A stretch of DNA of 64,000 bases, taken from Daedaleopsis sinensis (lineage: Eukaryota > Basidiomycota > Agaricomycetes > Polyporales > Polyporaceae). The translations under genes were made by a program, and so were the position numbers. Positions 1 to 11,539 of this stretch are shown here, in pieces (position 1 is the first letter of the stretch; every line of letters starts with the position of its first letter). A model generated the notes under the pieces. It was not told where the DNA came from and did no database searches. It worked only from the letters and a program-made list of their open reading frames with translations. The DNA lies in contig CM066304.1 in the NCBI GenBank assembly GCA_033807695.1, positions 1,860,001 to 1,924,000 on the forward strand, written 5' to 3'.

Positions 1-1873
1 CGGACAGCGATGACGTGACCCTTGGGTCGAGGCTTGCGCTGAAGCTTGCTAGCTTCGGGGTCAACCATGTCGAAGTCGATCTCGGAGGTGCCATTGTGCG
101 CAACGCCGTATAGCTGTCGGATGTGACGAATGCGGTGAAGTGGAATACCCATAGCTACTTGCAGCTGGGCGGCCGGGAGATTGACACCGGAAACCATTTC
201 AGTCGTAGGATGCTCGACCTGAAGACGAGGGTTGAGCTCAAGGAAGTGGAATTCGTCCTCGGCGTGGCTGTAAAGGTCTGTAGCAGTTCAATATAGGCAC
301 CAGGAACTAAGTTGGCCGAATGCTTACACTCCACTGTTCCTGCGCTCACGTACCCTACGAGCTTCGCAAGTCGCACAGCTGCTCGCTCCATCTTCTCGAA
401 GGTTTCCGGGTTGGCGATGGTGACCGGGGCTTCTTCAATGATTTTCTGGTGTCTGCGTTGAACGGAACAGTCACGACCGAAAAGCGAGATAGCATTCCCG
501 TACTGGTCAGCCAAAAGCTGAACCTCCAAGTGACGTGCCTGCCCGGCAAGCTTCATAATGAAAATCGGGGACCCTATGGCAATGGTGATGAGGACGACTC
601 ATCGACACAAACGTTACACAAGACAGGCGTACCAGGTATCTCTCCTGCCACTGCATGGAACGCGTTTTTAAAGGCGTCTGCGACGTCGACCTTCCGAATG
701 CCCTTCCCTCCACCACCTTCGGATGCCTTGATCATCACTGGGTAACCAATTTCCTCAGCCCTAACAAGACCTTCCTCTACCGTCGTCACACAAGCTGCCT
801 GGTATATGTCGTCGGCCACTGTGACGAAGCCTGCTGGAGAGAGTTCGGTCTTCGTGATTCCAGTGCCAGACCAAGGCATAGTGGGGACATCCGCGCTCTG
901 CGCGACGATTGTGCTAGAAATCTTGTCTCCAAGACTGCGCATAGCACTACCGGGAGGACCGATGAAGACAATCTTATTCGCAGCCAGCGTTTCCGGAAGG
1001 CGTGGGTTCTCTGATGCGTGACCCCAGCCAGCCCAGACAGCATGCACGCCAGCTCGCTCCGCAACATCGACGATGAGGTCGACGTTCGCATAGTTGTTGT
1101 TGTTGGAACCTCCCGGCACTTCTACATACCGGTCAGCCATCCGGATGTATTCTGCATTGACCTTAAGGTCCTCGGGCGTGGCCATGACCGTGAACTCGAC
1201 GGCACGTTCGGTGCCAAAGGTCTCGTAGCTCCATTGTCGGATGGAACGAATTTCCTTGACAGCGGCGATACCTGGAAGAAAGCTAAGAAGAAGCTCTAGA
1301 AACATAACCGTTCTGCGTACCATTATTCGCGATGAGGACCTGCAGAAGAATAGTTAGCGTCGGTGAACGCGGAACTTTCAATTCCGAGATGATTCAGGAC
1401 GTAAACGGCGTCCTCGTGTATCGACGCGTGCACAGAAACGCGACAGCATGTATGATATCGATTGAGAACGCGCACATAGATGACGCGCTCCAAACACGCG
1501 TTAACCATGTTTTCCGTTGCTCTTGAGCAGTCTTCCAGCGCGCGCAGTGGAGTTCAAGTGTTGGGGCGCGCACCGAGACACGTCTAGTGACGTGACGCGC
1601 ACGACGCGCGAGACGCGTGATGTTAACGCCGTCCATCCGCCCATGTGCACCTCCTTCCAAGAACAATTTCCACCAGCATCTGGACAGAATACTCACCTTG
1701 GTGATCACGGTATGTCCTCCATGCTTCTTCACGAAGTCAGTGACTGGCCCAGAAGGTGCCTTTTCGAGGGAGTTGCCGCCTGCAAACACTGTCACGCTCT
1801 GGAAGACCGAGGATAGCATCTAGCGGGACCCACCGATGAACTGGACAACTCTTGAGTGGTCGTAAGTGGACAT
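1..1873 (-). CDS. ACC1: Acetyl-CoA carboxylase, N-terminal part (gene runs off the left edge)
   Basis: Cytosolic biotin-dependent enzyme that carboxylates acetyl-CoA to malonyl-CoA, the committed step of fatty-acid synthesis. Six exons can be read: 1873-1834, 1779-1697, 1339-1321, 1271-633, 573-328 and 277-1, all GT-AG and phase-consistent, giving about 434 residues. The start [20 protein letters not shown] is the usual fungal ACC N-terminus. The biotin carboxylase domain follows: [27 protein letters not shown], the Gly-rich ATP loop [25 protein letters not shown] and [11 protein letters not shown]. The biotin carrier and carboxyltransferase domains lie outside the window. Exon 3 is only 19 nt, and the intron before it is 357 nt, long for this locus. 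Recognition of the family is firm; the exon borders are inferred from splice consensus and family conservation. Confidence 0.95.
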
Positions 1874-2469
1874 GGCGAAAGAAAACAAGAAGTAACGCGG
1901 GGGAGAGAGGGGAGAGGAGGAGGTAGACGGAGAGAAGCAGCTTAAAGCCTGCTGCTTCAGAAATCCCCGACCTCTTGCATCCCCAACACATTTGAGATTA
2001 TGTAACGGCGCTATGGGGGCTACTTAATTGCATTCGTTGGACGTCCGACGTCAAAATGCCCGATCGGCGCCTTGCAAAGAGTGCCCCAACGCATGTACCA
2101 CAGCTCAAAAATGACCAGTAATGCCCGTCTGAGAGGACAAGGAATGTACGACAGAGGTTACTTGCATGAACATGAATCCGCATCAACGGTATTGTCCAAG
2201 CGCCGCACTATTAGTCCGACATATATTACTACGTAGGACGCAACTACGATTAGCGTTGATGTCGAGCAGAATTGAAACTTGAAAACGGGAACGACAGCTA
2301 GTCGGTTGGACATCCAGACGTGCAGTGTACATGGCTGGGCAAGGGGGCACGCGCTATTCGTTGTTGATACAATGCGGAGGGCATGCAAACATGGGGCATG
2401 TCATAGTATTTGCGATACATGAGCGTATAACAGCTAAACCGGCGGCGAGACGAGACGAAAGGACACTCC
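1874..2469. other. Intergenic: ACC1 upstream region and eL33 3' flank
   Basis: About 600 bases between the eL33 stop codon and the ACC1 start, both genes on the minus strand. The part next to ACC1 (about 1885-1935) is pyrimidine-rich when read on the minus strand, as is common upstream of basidiomycete start codons. No reading frame here looks like a protein. Confidence 0.5.
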
Positions 2470-3186
2470 TCAGATGTTGGAGGGGAAGAGCATCTATAGC
2501 AGAAAGATCAGGTTCCGAAAGCTGTCACACTTCATGAATGTACATACCACCCGGACGCTTGCACCGAATGTGTGTGGGGGCAGGTTCGAACGGAACTTCC
2601 CTTTTACGACCCCAGAGTTGCCGTGCGGGCGAGTGACGCGGCTGGTTGGGATGTGGGGTCAGAAAGTATACCTGCACGTATACAGGTTGCAATACTCACC
2701 CCCAGATTACACGGACCTTTGAGCCGTGGATTTCCCGCTTCGCCCGGTAGATGTACGCAACGCGCTGCAAAGGCAATCGTTGGTTCTACTCTTATAAGTT
2801 GCCCGTCCGAGTAGTACATACCTTGCCGAGGTAGAACTGAGCATCCTCCTTAGTCGCAACACCCTCAATCTGGAGGAGGGAAGTGTTGGGGGAGGAGTTG
2901 CGCTTGGCGCGCTTGTGTCCGAGGATGCGGCCCTTGGAGTACAATCTAAGAGGACATACGCACAAGTAAGCTTTCTAGCCAACAGCAGAGAGGGCCGACA
3001 GAGGGGCGAGGTGTAGGGAGACAGTCGAGTAGTGTCGTTCTTGGAGATCTTGGGGGGCGCCGTCATCCAATCCTTGCAACCAGCATCCAGCCTATTCCCG
3101 TCGTTCTCCAACATGCCAGATCCTTGCCGACCCACAGACAGACCGTCCTGCAGCGTAGAAGCATGCTCTCACCTTGTGGAGCCCAT
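2470..3186 (-). CDS. 60S ribosomal protein eL33 (L35Ae family)
   Basis: Small basic protein of the large ribosomal subunit. Five exons assemble into 106 residues: 3186-3173, 2945-2822, 2764-2700, 2641-2548 and 2493-2470. The phases agree at every junction. Recognisable blocks are [33 protein letters not shown], the RVAYIYRAK stretch, [17 protein letters not shown] and the conserved C-terminus VRVMLFPSNI. The start was chosen because the 14-nt first exon (MGSTR with a split Arg codon) is the only upstream ATG that joins the LYSKG exon in frame. A longer frame starting near 3066 would need a poor splice site. The last coding exon is also tiny (24 nt). The gene is head-to-head with ARG7, 513 bases apart. 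Confidence 0.93.
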
Positions 3187-3699
3187 GGTTTTGTCGGTCG
3201 GCCGGTGTCGGATGTCGTGAACTTGCTGCTGTCGACGGCCCTTCGAAGTTTTGGTGGACAGTGCTGAGCGCGCGCCTCGGCAACGACCGGCCCTCTTTCC
3301 AAATCCGTGGCACGGGCGCTACCCCGTGGGAACGCGTACTCGACGATATATTGTAGTTTGGGGACGGCGGTGGCCTTTTTCATCCCCCATCGACGCAGCG
3401 AACAGCGCTGCACTCAGTCGTCGGCTACACCCTACTCGACGTGCGCGAGTAACGGAGCGGTGGGAGAGCAAAGACGTCCTCGGGTCGCGGCGCGGTGTCC
3501 GTTCAGGTAGCCAGTCGCATTTCACTCGCAATTTCCTGGCTTGTGAGCTCGGGCCCTAGGCAATATTATTATACTTTTATCCTGCGGAGTCTGCCATTGT
3601 GCCCTGACTCTGACTCAACTCTAGTCAACGTCCTGCCTCGGAGGTGCTACATATATAAGCGTTGATCTTCGCCAACGCGCTGGTTTGCCAACGTCCACC
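3187..3699. promoter_or_regulatory. Divergent promoter region between eL33 and ARG7
   Basis: 513 bases separate two divergent start codons, so both core promoters must lie here. On the ARG7 side, an AT-rich stretch around 3563-3580 and a TATATAAG-like string near 3651-3658, about 45 bases before the ATG, could be TATA elements. No recognised operator was found. The assignment rests on gene layout rather than a diagnostic motif. Confidence 0.45.
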
Positions 3700-5217
3700 A
3701 TGACGTCCACAGTGCGCAGCTTTCCTGTGATCTGGAAACGGTTTTCCTCAACCTCGTCCACCACAACCATCGTCACGAAGGCTATCCCGTCCAAAAGCCA
3801 TCTACATGCACCTTTTCCTGACTCTGCCTTTCCCAAGGGATATGTCCTGACTGGGTTACATTGCGGTGTCAAGAAAAAACCTGAGGTCCTCGACCTGGCC
3901 GTCATCTTGTCTACCTCCTCCCGTCCAACAAGTGCCGCGGCGTCTTTCACGCGCAATGCATTCAAGGCTGCCCCCGTCCTAGTGTCCCAAGAAGTTCTAC
4001 ATAGATGCAACGGCCGCGTCCGGGCCATCGTCGTGAACAGCGGATGCGCCAACGCGGTGACGGGGAAGCAGGGCATGGAGGATGCTTGGGAGATGGTACG
4101 CGCGACAGACACTCTCCTCTCCGACCCGCAAACCCAGAACGAGACCCTCGTCATGTCCACCGGTGTCATTGGCCAAACCCTCCCCATCGCCAAGGTGCTT
4201 GAGGGCATCCGCTCGCAGGCTCCTTCCGGCACGCGTACTCTCGGCTCCACGTTCGAAGCATGGGAGCGTGCCGCGCGCGCGTTCATGACCACCGATACCT
4301 TCCCAAAGCTGCGCGCGCGCAAGTTCACGATCAATGGCAAGGAGTTCCGTATGGCCGGCATGGACAAGGGTGCAGGCATGATTCACCCCAACATGGGCCC
4401 TTCGAGCGGACAGCTGCACGCTACCCTTCTCGGCACTATCCTTACGGACGCCCCGGTGACCCCTCGGAGTTTGCAGTCGGCGCTGAACTATGCCGTCGAC
4501 CGGAGCTTTAACTCGATCAGCGTGGACGGCGACATGTCGACCAACGACACGATTGTCGTGCTCGCGAACGGTGCTGCAACGACAAACGAGGAGCCGGAGA
4601 TCGACGAGCAGCATGATCCTCTTGCGTACGAGACCTTCAAGCAGGAGCTCACTTCGTTCGCGGCGGAGCTTGCCCAGCTTGTCGTGCGCGATGGCGAGGG
4701 CGCGACGAAGTTTGTCACGGTCTCCGTCGAGGGTGCACCCACGTATCAGGACGCGCATGCAGTCGCTTCACGGATATCGACCTCTGCACTCGTCAAAACC
4801 GCCCTGTTCGGAGAAGATGCGAAGTACGTTGTGTCCACCACAGGTCTGTTCGCTGTCTAACGATTTTGCCCGACGTACAGCTGGGGCCGCATTCTCGCTG
4901 CCACGGGATCCATCCCCCTCTCCGAGCCCCTGGACCCTGCTCGCGTGAACGTCTCGTTCATTCCCACCGACGGGACGGCTCCCCTTCCGTTGTTGGTTCA
5001 CGGCGAGCCAGAAAAGGTCGACGAGGCTCGTGCAACGGAGATCATCAGCCAGGACGACCTTGAGATCAAGGTCGAGCTGGGCATAGGCTCCGAGAGCGCG
5101 AAGTACTGGACCTGCGACTTCAGCTATGTACGTCCATTCGCGTGCTTCCGGAAGCTGCCTGACTGACGCCATACGTTCCAGGAATACGTGAGGATCAACG
5201 GAGACTACCGAACGTGA
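3700..5217 (+). CDS. ARG7: Arginine biosynthesis bifunctional protein ArgJ/ARG7 (ornithine acetyltransferase), mitochondrial
   Basis: Transfers acetyl from N-acetylornithine to glutamate, recycling the acetyl group in mitochondrial arginine synthesis; many family members also make N-acetylglutamate from acetyl-CoA. Exons 3700-4823, 4881-5127 and 5182-5217 give 468 residues. The first 20 residues (MTSTVRSFPVIWKRFSSTSS) are Ser/Arg-rich without acids, fitting a mitochondrial targeting peptide. Family motifs: VNSGCANAVTGKQG, STGVIGQTLPI, GMDKGAGMIHPNMG, the autoprocessing site HATLLGTILTDAPV (cleavage before the Thr yields alpha and beta chains), SFNSISVDGDMSTNDT and NWGRILAATGSIP. The C-terminus EYVRINGDYRT is standard. 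The Asn codon of NWGRI is split by intron 1. No disabling change was seen. Confidence 0.95.
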
Positions 5218-6653
5218 TTTGGACTCGATGCGCCGTGGTAGCTATCATTAGCTAGCACCGGGATCCGCCCCCATGAAATCCATCGACTCTTCCTTCGCAT
5301 AAGTCCGTGGTTGAATGTAAGTTTATGCTGCGGCATTACCCAGGGGATTCGCCGGCAGAAGTGAGCGTCGAGCATCGAACCTTGTATCTGTATCAGTATA
5401 TCCGCCATGTATCGAAAAGGAACCGTAAACTGTAAGTGTTGATATATGTTTGAAACGGTCCATTCTCCTCGCCGGTCGCGACCTTGCATACTTTTGGCAC
5501 CGCTTTTGGCAATGTCTATCCCTCTCAATCGCTACTATACTCATGTTATCCTTTGCAGTTCCCTCGAGCACTTTGCAGTGACAGTCATCTGCAGTGGACT
5601 CCGAGAGCTGTGATCGTGAATTTCCGGCGAAAAAGGATCATCCGTACCGTCCCCGGGCCGGCTCTGTCCAGATCACGTGGATTGTTCCCATTATGGTATT
5701 TGTTGAACTTGGTTTGAACGCCCACCACTACTCCGCGATGATGGTCTTTAGCTCTCGCCTCGTACAGACTCCCACATCCCTCACCTTCTGGCATCTCGTG
5801 CGAGAGAAGTCTCCTCTATATCCTCTATGGGCGAACCCGCCGCTGAAATGCCCGCTATGAAGACCCCTAACCATTGATTTCTTGACCTTACTCGCCGAAA
5901 TACGCACAATGGTTAGTAGTGACCGACCTCGCTGCAGCCACCGCACTCCCTCAGGCGTCGTCCAGGCCTCTTAAGCCTCACTACAACAGCGCGTGGTCGC
6001 ATCATCCCGTCCCTCTAGAAGCGCTTCTATCCTTGGAAATCTTCTGGATCTAGACAAACGCTCAACGGCGACCACCCCGAACTCGCATCCCCTTAAATGC
6101 CATCCTATCGGACGAAAAATCAAGTCTTCCATCAGAAAAAGGACCCTTGTATCTGGGCTAGGAAAGGTGCGTGCAATGCTCTCACTCTCACACGTAGCCC
6201 GTTTTATTCGCGACTCTCGCCGAGTCACTTGCGGTGGACCCTTCCTCCAGGGGAAGGGAATTCGATACGAGCGCAACACCTCCACCTCCATGCTTATTCG
6301 GCACCGTGCTGTATGCACGTTATAGAGCACTACGACTCTGGCCAGACGGGACGTAGACATTGATCCCGTATGGTTGACGTTGAGTTGTCGCGGGAGGGGT
6401 CGTAATTCTCTAAGCCTCACAATATGATTTGTCAATCAGTGTGGGTAGATGGAGTCTCGAATATAGGCACAACAACCACATAGCGTGATGCACGTGTTGT
6501 GCATATTGGGGCCCGGGTACGCGGCGGACATTGCCTCGTACTGGTTCCGAATTGGAACCTGTGCGATTTTCGCTCCCATGTTCGTATACGAACCGGACCC
6601 CCGCGGTGCACTCTCCCTCCTACCACCATACTCCTGCTCCGACCGTTGGCAAA
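5218..6653. other. Long intergenic stretch, no gene recognised
   Basis: About 1.4 kb after the ARG7 stop. Open frames are short, lie on both strands and have no family-like composition or plausible splice partners. It should include the ARG7 3' UTR and, at its far end, the promoter of the next gene. Confidence 0.5.
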
Positions 6654-9194
6654 ATGGAGCACAAGCGCCAAAAACAAACAGTCCCCGCTTGGATCGTGAA
6701 GCCGTCTAAGGGAAAGGTGTGTTTTCTCACATATTACGCTCACGTATGTGTGATGTCGACGACGAACCTACAACCTACAGCTTCTGGAGGGTGTCCCGTT
6801 ATGGGGTACCCAATGGCCGATTAACCCTGCACCCCAAAGTACACCTGTTCCATCTGCGAGACCACCGATGCAAGAACCGCCACAAATCGTTTTTCCTGCA
6901 GTAGAGGTTGCAAAAAAAGAACCTGCGGTAAGTAATGTGCTCTTGCAGTCAAGTGGTCATTCTAAAGGGCACTGGCACAGACCAGACAACGAGCCCGAAG
7001 GCAACCTGCCTCGACGTATGACGGTTCCGTGCAGGTCATCAAGACAAATCCTCAGAGTCGTTCCAAGGGGTCCACTCGTCGCGGACTCGGAGGTCAGAAT
7101 GCCCAACCTGCACGTAGATCTTCGACCAAAGCGGCAGAGCCTATCAATCCCAGCATGGGAGAAGAAGCTTCTGAGATCACGTCCCCCAGTCCGCCCCTTC
7201 ACAAGCTACGTTCACCCGCTCCAAATCAGCTCTCGCCTGCTTCCATCACATCTGCTACTTCACCGGGGTCCCTCAACAAGCGCTTCTCCGATCATACTAG
7301 CAGCACAGCGCGGACTGGGGATGGAGTCGCTTTCGCGTTTCCATATGGTCGTGACGCGTGGTCGTCGCAACTGGGGCCCGAGTTTGGTGCCTCGTCAGAG
7401 TCAGCCAATGGCACGGCGCAGGGCTTCCAAGTCGGTGGTTCCACACCTCCCCTCAAGGCCGACACACCCCCGAGTCTTCGAGAGTATCTTCCCGGTACTT
7501 CTGCCAGCGACGGACGCGCCTCACCGCCCGGCACGGAAACCGTTCGTCCCTTCCTCCCAGCTGCGTACCCCTTTCAAGTCCCCTCTGCACTTCCTTCTCA
7601 GTCGCCGTCACTATCGCCGACGTCGCCACTGTCGGACGTTACCGACTCGCAGGAGACTCGTCAAGTAGCCTTCAACGACGTTGTTCTATTAGAGGAGATT
7701 GGCCACGAAAATTATCATCCGGATATGGTGCCGTCCTCGACATACTCGGAGCTGATGCACGCATTCGCTCGTCCGAGTCATTCCCCTGGGACTCAAATCC
7801 CAGCTGCGTATCCAACTCGTGTCGTCCCTTCCACTCCGGCTCCTTCTAGTTCTCCTTACTTTCACGCAAACTCGTCGCAAGTCTCCCTCGCTAACCATGA
7901 TAAGAATAAACCAACGGCAGCCGAGTCGCAGCGGCCTTCATACACGGCTTCTCACTACTCTCATCAGACTCGCACATACTCCATGCAGACATCCCCTGGT
8001 CCATATCTTGCCGGACACATAACTGGTCGCGGGGCATCCTACTCTCCGAGCATGGCTTTGCAGCCTCACGCACGCTCCCCGTACAGCAGGCGCAATAATC
8101 TCGTGCCATATCACGGGCAGCACTCTGGTTACGCAGTGGCACCACCGTCTGACCCGTCCTCAGCCCCCTACTATCGTCATGCTTCGCGTCGTGTCTCGGC
8201 GCACAAGCCTTACCGTCGTTTACCTGACAACGATCATCTGCGTGCTGACGACAATGCTATGGTTGTGTCTGCCATTTCTCACTTTCCCAGCGCGATCAAT
8301 GTCCCCTACTACGAGGTCTCTACTTCTGGCTCGGCCAACTCGTCTTATGCGTTATCTGACTCCTCGCCAGTCTCCGCCGCCGTGTCTGACGAGGTCTACT
8401 ATCACACCGAGTCAACAACATACACCAAGCGGGCTCAGCATCCGCTCAATCTCGCACCTACGCCTCCTTCCGAAACCTTCTATCCTCAGTCTCGCATGCT
8501 GGGGCTTGGTGACGCATTCGATGCATTTGCTAGTATGAGGCCTAGTAATGCTAGCTATCGATCCACCTACATCGACTCAGAGTCATCGGCCAAGCTTTGG
8601 GAGAACGCTCACATTCCGATCACTGCTCAAATTTACTTCCCTCAGGCTCGGCCTGCAAGTAATGAGGGTTTCGGCTCCCACCTGTCATCGGACTCTTCTC
8701 TGTCCAGTGGCAGACTCCTAGGCCTTCCCTCCGACTCCAAGTCTGCAACGGCCTCAGTGTACTCGGCCAGTGGAGCCGTCGCCACGAACACGTTTGAGCT
8801 CGAACGCAGAGGACTTCTGGATGTGACGGGTGTCGCAAGTCAGAACGATTCAAAATATCGCTACACGTCCTCTAGCTCGACACCTCAGTACAACCAGCGT
8901 TCCATGAGCTCCGACCCCCTGCCAGGGACCATTCTCGGGCAGGGCGCGGGATACATGCTTGTAGATCAAGTCGCGATCTCTCCGAGCACTCAGGTGGTGG
9001 TCGATCGGTACCCAATCGACATGCCCGAAATTCTCGGTCGCAACGTCGGAGTCATGGCTACGAGTAGCAGTCTTGCGCGACACGAAGAAAACACAGTTCT
9101 TGACCAGCTTACGCCGGCTGGTATCTTTGAAGATCTCGAGTTCCCCTACCTAGCATCGGCGGGTCAGTCCCTGTATCGCGCACGTTATACGTAG
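6654..9194 (+). CDS. Ser/Thr/Pro-rich protein with an N-terminal cysteine cluster, possible regulator
   Basis: Not assigned to a family. The model has exons 6654-6716, 6840-6927 and 6994-9194 (783 residues, total length divisible by three). Exon 1 encodes MEHKRQKQTVPAWIVKPSKG. Exon 2 gives YTCSICETTDARTATNRFSC and then GCKKRTC, a compact cysteine cluster (C-x2-C-x12-C-x3-C-x4-C) that could bind zinc. The rest is low-complexity Ser, Pro, Thr and Tyr without membrane segments, as in many fungal transcriptional regulators. The long final exon is open for over 700 codons, strong evidence for coding. Intron 2 is the weak point: its acceptor (acgag at 6989-6993) is poor but is the only AG keeping the cluster in frame with the long exon. 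If the N-terminus is wrong, the first ATG in the long frame is at 7155. Confidence 0.6.
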
Positions 9195-11539
9195 ACCGTG
9201 ATTATGGACATTGGACACATCTATAGATAACGCATGTCCACCTCACCGCATGTCCCTTGCATCACGGGAGTGGGTATGGCATATAACTCATAGAATCGTT
9301 CGATGTTTGGCAGCTGCAAGTGATGGATGTACATGTGCTAGTGGATGTTGCATAGTACTTACGAGTCGACTTTGGCTTCCTTCTGAATCCTTGTCGGACG
9401 TACTAGACGTTTTTTGTACCTGGCCGCTCTATCAAGTATAGTACCTCACTCTCACGTACAGCGAAAGGCCAACGCTAGTTGGAAGTCCTTTCAAAGACGT
9501 GCGTAATGATACAATAAGGATTGGAGTCGGATAGCTAGCAAAGTACTCATGTCGAGCTCATTGGAATCTGAGGGTGCTATGAGTTAGATTGCCAGGTAAG
9601 GTATGGCAATATAACTCATAGCATCCTCAGACGTATGCTACCGTCATGAGGGTGAGTCATGTAGTACAAGCCATGAGTACTGAGTAACTGTGCGGAGTGG
9701 CAACAGTACTAGTCTGTACTAGTGGACTCGAACATGGTCAACCATCATCGATAACAGGCGCTTGAACGTATCCCGCAAGCGTCCTCGACCTCCGATTTCC
9801 ATCTTTGATCTCATTACTACATAGTTACGTTACGCCATCATGACACCCATAGGCGCCCAGTCAAGTTTTCAACGTTGCCCGACTCGACATCGAAGCGAGG
9901 GGCGCGATTTATTGAGGATCTGGGAAGATAGCCTGAGGGGAAGGGGCCGATGGGCCATCTTCAAGTTAACTATGACTACATAAACGGAATTCGGTAAGTC
10001 ACGTATTAACGCTTTCGTCGCCTCGCACACTGATACTAAAGTCCATCATTATCGGTGGACTTTACAAGTAGGAAACAGATTCAATAGGAAACAGTACGTC
10101 AACATTCTGCCGCCTCTCGACAATCACGGGAATGTAATCACCGCCGAGCCAGAAATGGCAGGAATGTATACGACGTACGAATTCCGTGCCGATATCTCGT
10201 CCGCATGTCGTTCTCATGCTTCTTTGTGCTGCAGGGCCTTGCAGGGCTCCAGAGGAGTGTCGGTGCCGCGTTACACCTCGCTTCGAACAAGTCGAGAGTT
10301 TGATCCGACCGGCCCATGAAGAATAGACCAATCAAAGTGTAACGGTGAGGGGCGTTAAGTTCGAGTGGTAACTTGAGGCATTGTGAGACTTTCTTTCTAG
10401 GGAAGTATCTCCCGGGAGACACTCCGATTGAAATTATTCCAATCATCTGGTACCGATCTTCTCGAGACGCCACGACCGTCACACCAACGGAAGCGAATTT
10501 AGCTCTATCGAACTGGTCAAGCTTGAGATGTAACCACAGAAGTTTGAATGATCTGGCTAGTCCGGGCCGCGCAATCAATCCCCGTCTTTCTTGCTATAGG
10601 TTCAAAAGCCATGACTCGGACGTTGAATAGAGGGTAGGACAGTGTAGTAAAGTTGTATGTAGCACGGGTACGGGTCAAACCCGCGGACGGTGACTCGTCG
10701 CCGGGATACCCGCGGATGTACTACTTAGCTTCGTCGGAACCTCGGTATGATGTACATTACACATCATCTTGGAAGTAAGAGCACAGTTGGTCACCAGCCT
10801 CTGAGCCAATCACGGATACGATGATACAGCAAGGTGCCGCGCAGACCTGCGCGCGCATATATGTGCATCGACTGTCACTCTCACATACTAGTAGCTACTA
10901 GTCTTCCCCAGGCAGACTATGAGGCCTGAGGCCTGAGGCCTGAGGCCCTAATAAATACGGGGGGTGAACGGTCCTCGTCCATCATGCGAACCGGTCAAAC
11001 ACAGGTACTGTTGGCAGCTTGTCCGCGGGGCACCGGGACCCTAGGACCCCGCTGGCCGTCATACTACAATACGACTATGCACTAATGAAACACTGACATA
11101 CATATGAACGACTTCAGACTTTCGCCGCCGTTCTTGAGCTCTAAATCCGAGGCTAGTAGGTGCATCCATCAAGACTGCGGCCTGCAAGTTAGTCTTCTAG
11201 CCCCGGGCTTGGCGGGCGTGCAGCGGAGGAGGACCTCCGATCGGCCATAGCGGACTCAATCACACATTTTACCTCCGTAAAGCCGTGGCTTCTAGGCGCG
11301 CCAAGTTGAGGTTCTAGTAAGTTATCCAGCGCGAGCGTGTCCTCAGTCCAGCCGCAGTGTGATCCTGAGCTCGGACTTTCGAGCCCACAGCGTGAGCAGA
11401 TCCCTGGAGCAGTGAAGCAGAAGTCCGTTGAACTCTGTCATTCCTTTCCGTCCAGCCTAACACTGTCCAAAAACACTGTAACAAAGTTCAACATTCATGA
11501 CGCGCCCGAACTCGGCAGGCAACCAACATATATCGTCCA
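9195..11539. other. Gene-poor stretch with a short tandem repeat
   Basis: 2.3 kb between two genes that point at each other, so it contains two 3' ends. Open frames are short and unconvincing. A small tandem repeat of GGCCTGA (about 3.5 units) lies at 10921-10948. Nothing else is recognised. Confidence 0.5.

Noticed and set aside
2581..2600. GGTTCGAAC resembling a tRNA T-arm
   Set aside because: It lies inside an eL33 coding exon and no cloverleaf can be drawn around it. No tRNA or rRNA gene was seen elsewhere in the window.
3621..4758. Minus-strand frames of about 250 codons opposite ARG7
   Set aside because: Shadow frames of a strongly coding GC-rich gene; no motifs, while the plus strand has complete family conservation.
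7358..7668. Alternative plus-strand frame overlapping the Ser/Thr-rich gene
   Set aside because: Much shorter than the 721-codon frame and without splice support to the cysteine-cluster exon.
10138..10578. 146-codon minus-strand frame in the gene-poor stretch
   Set aside because: No family resemblance, no partner exons and no conserved-looking composition.
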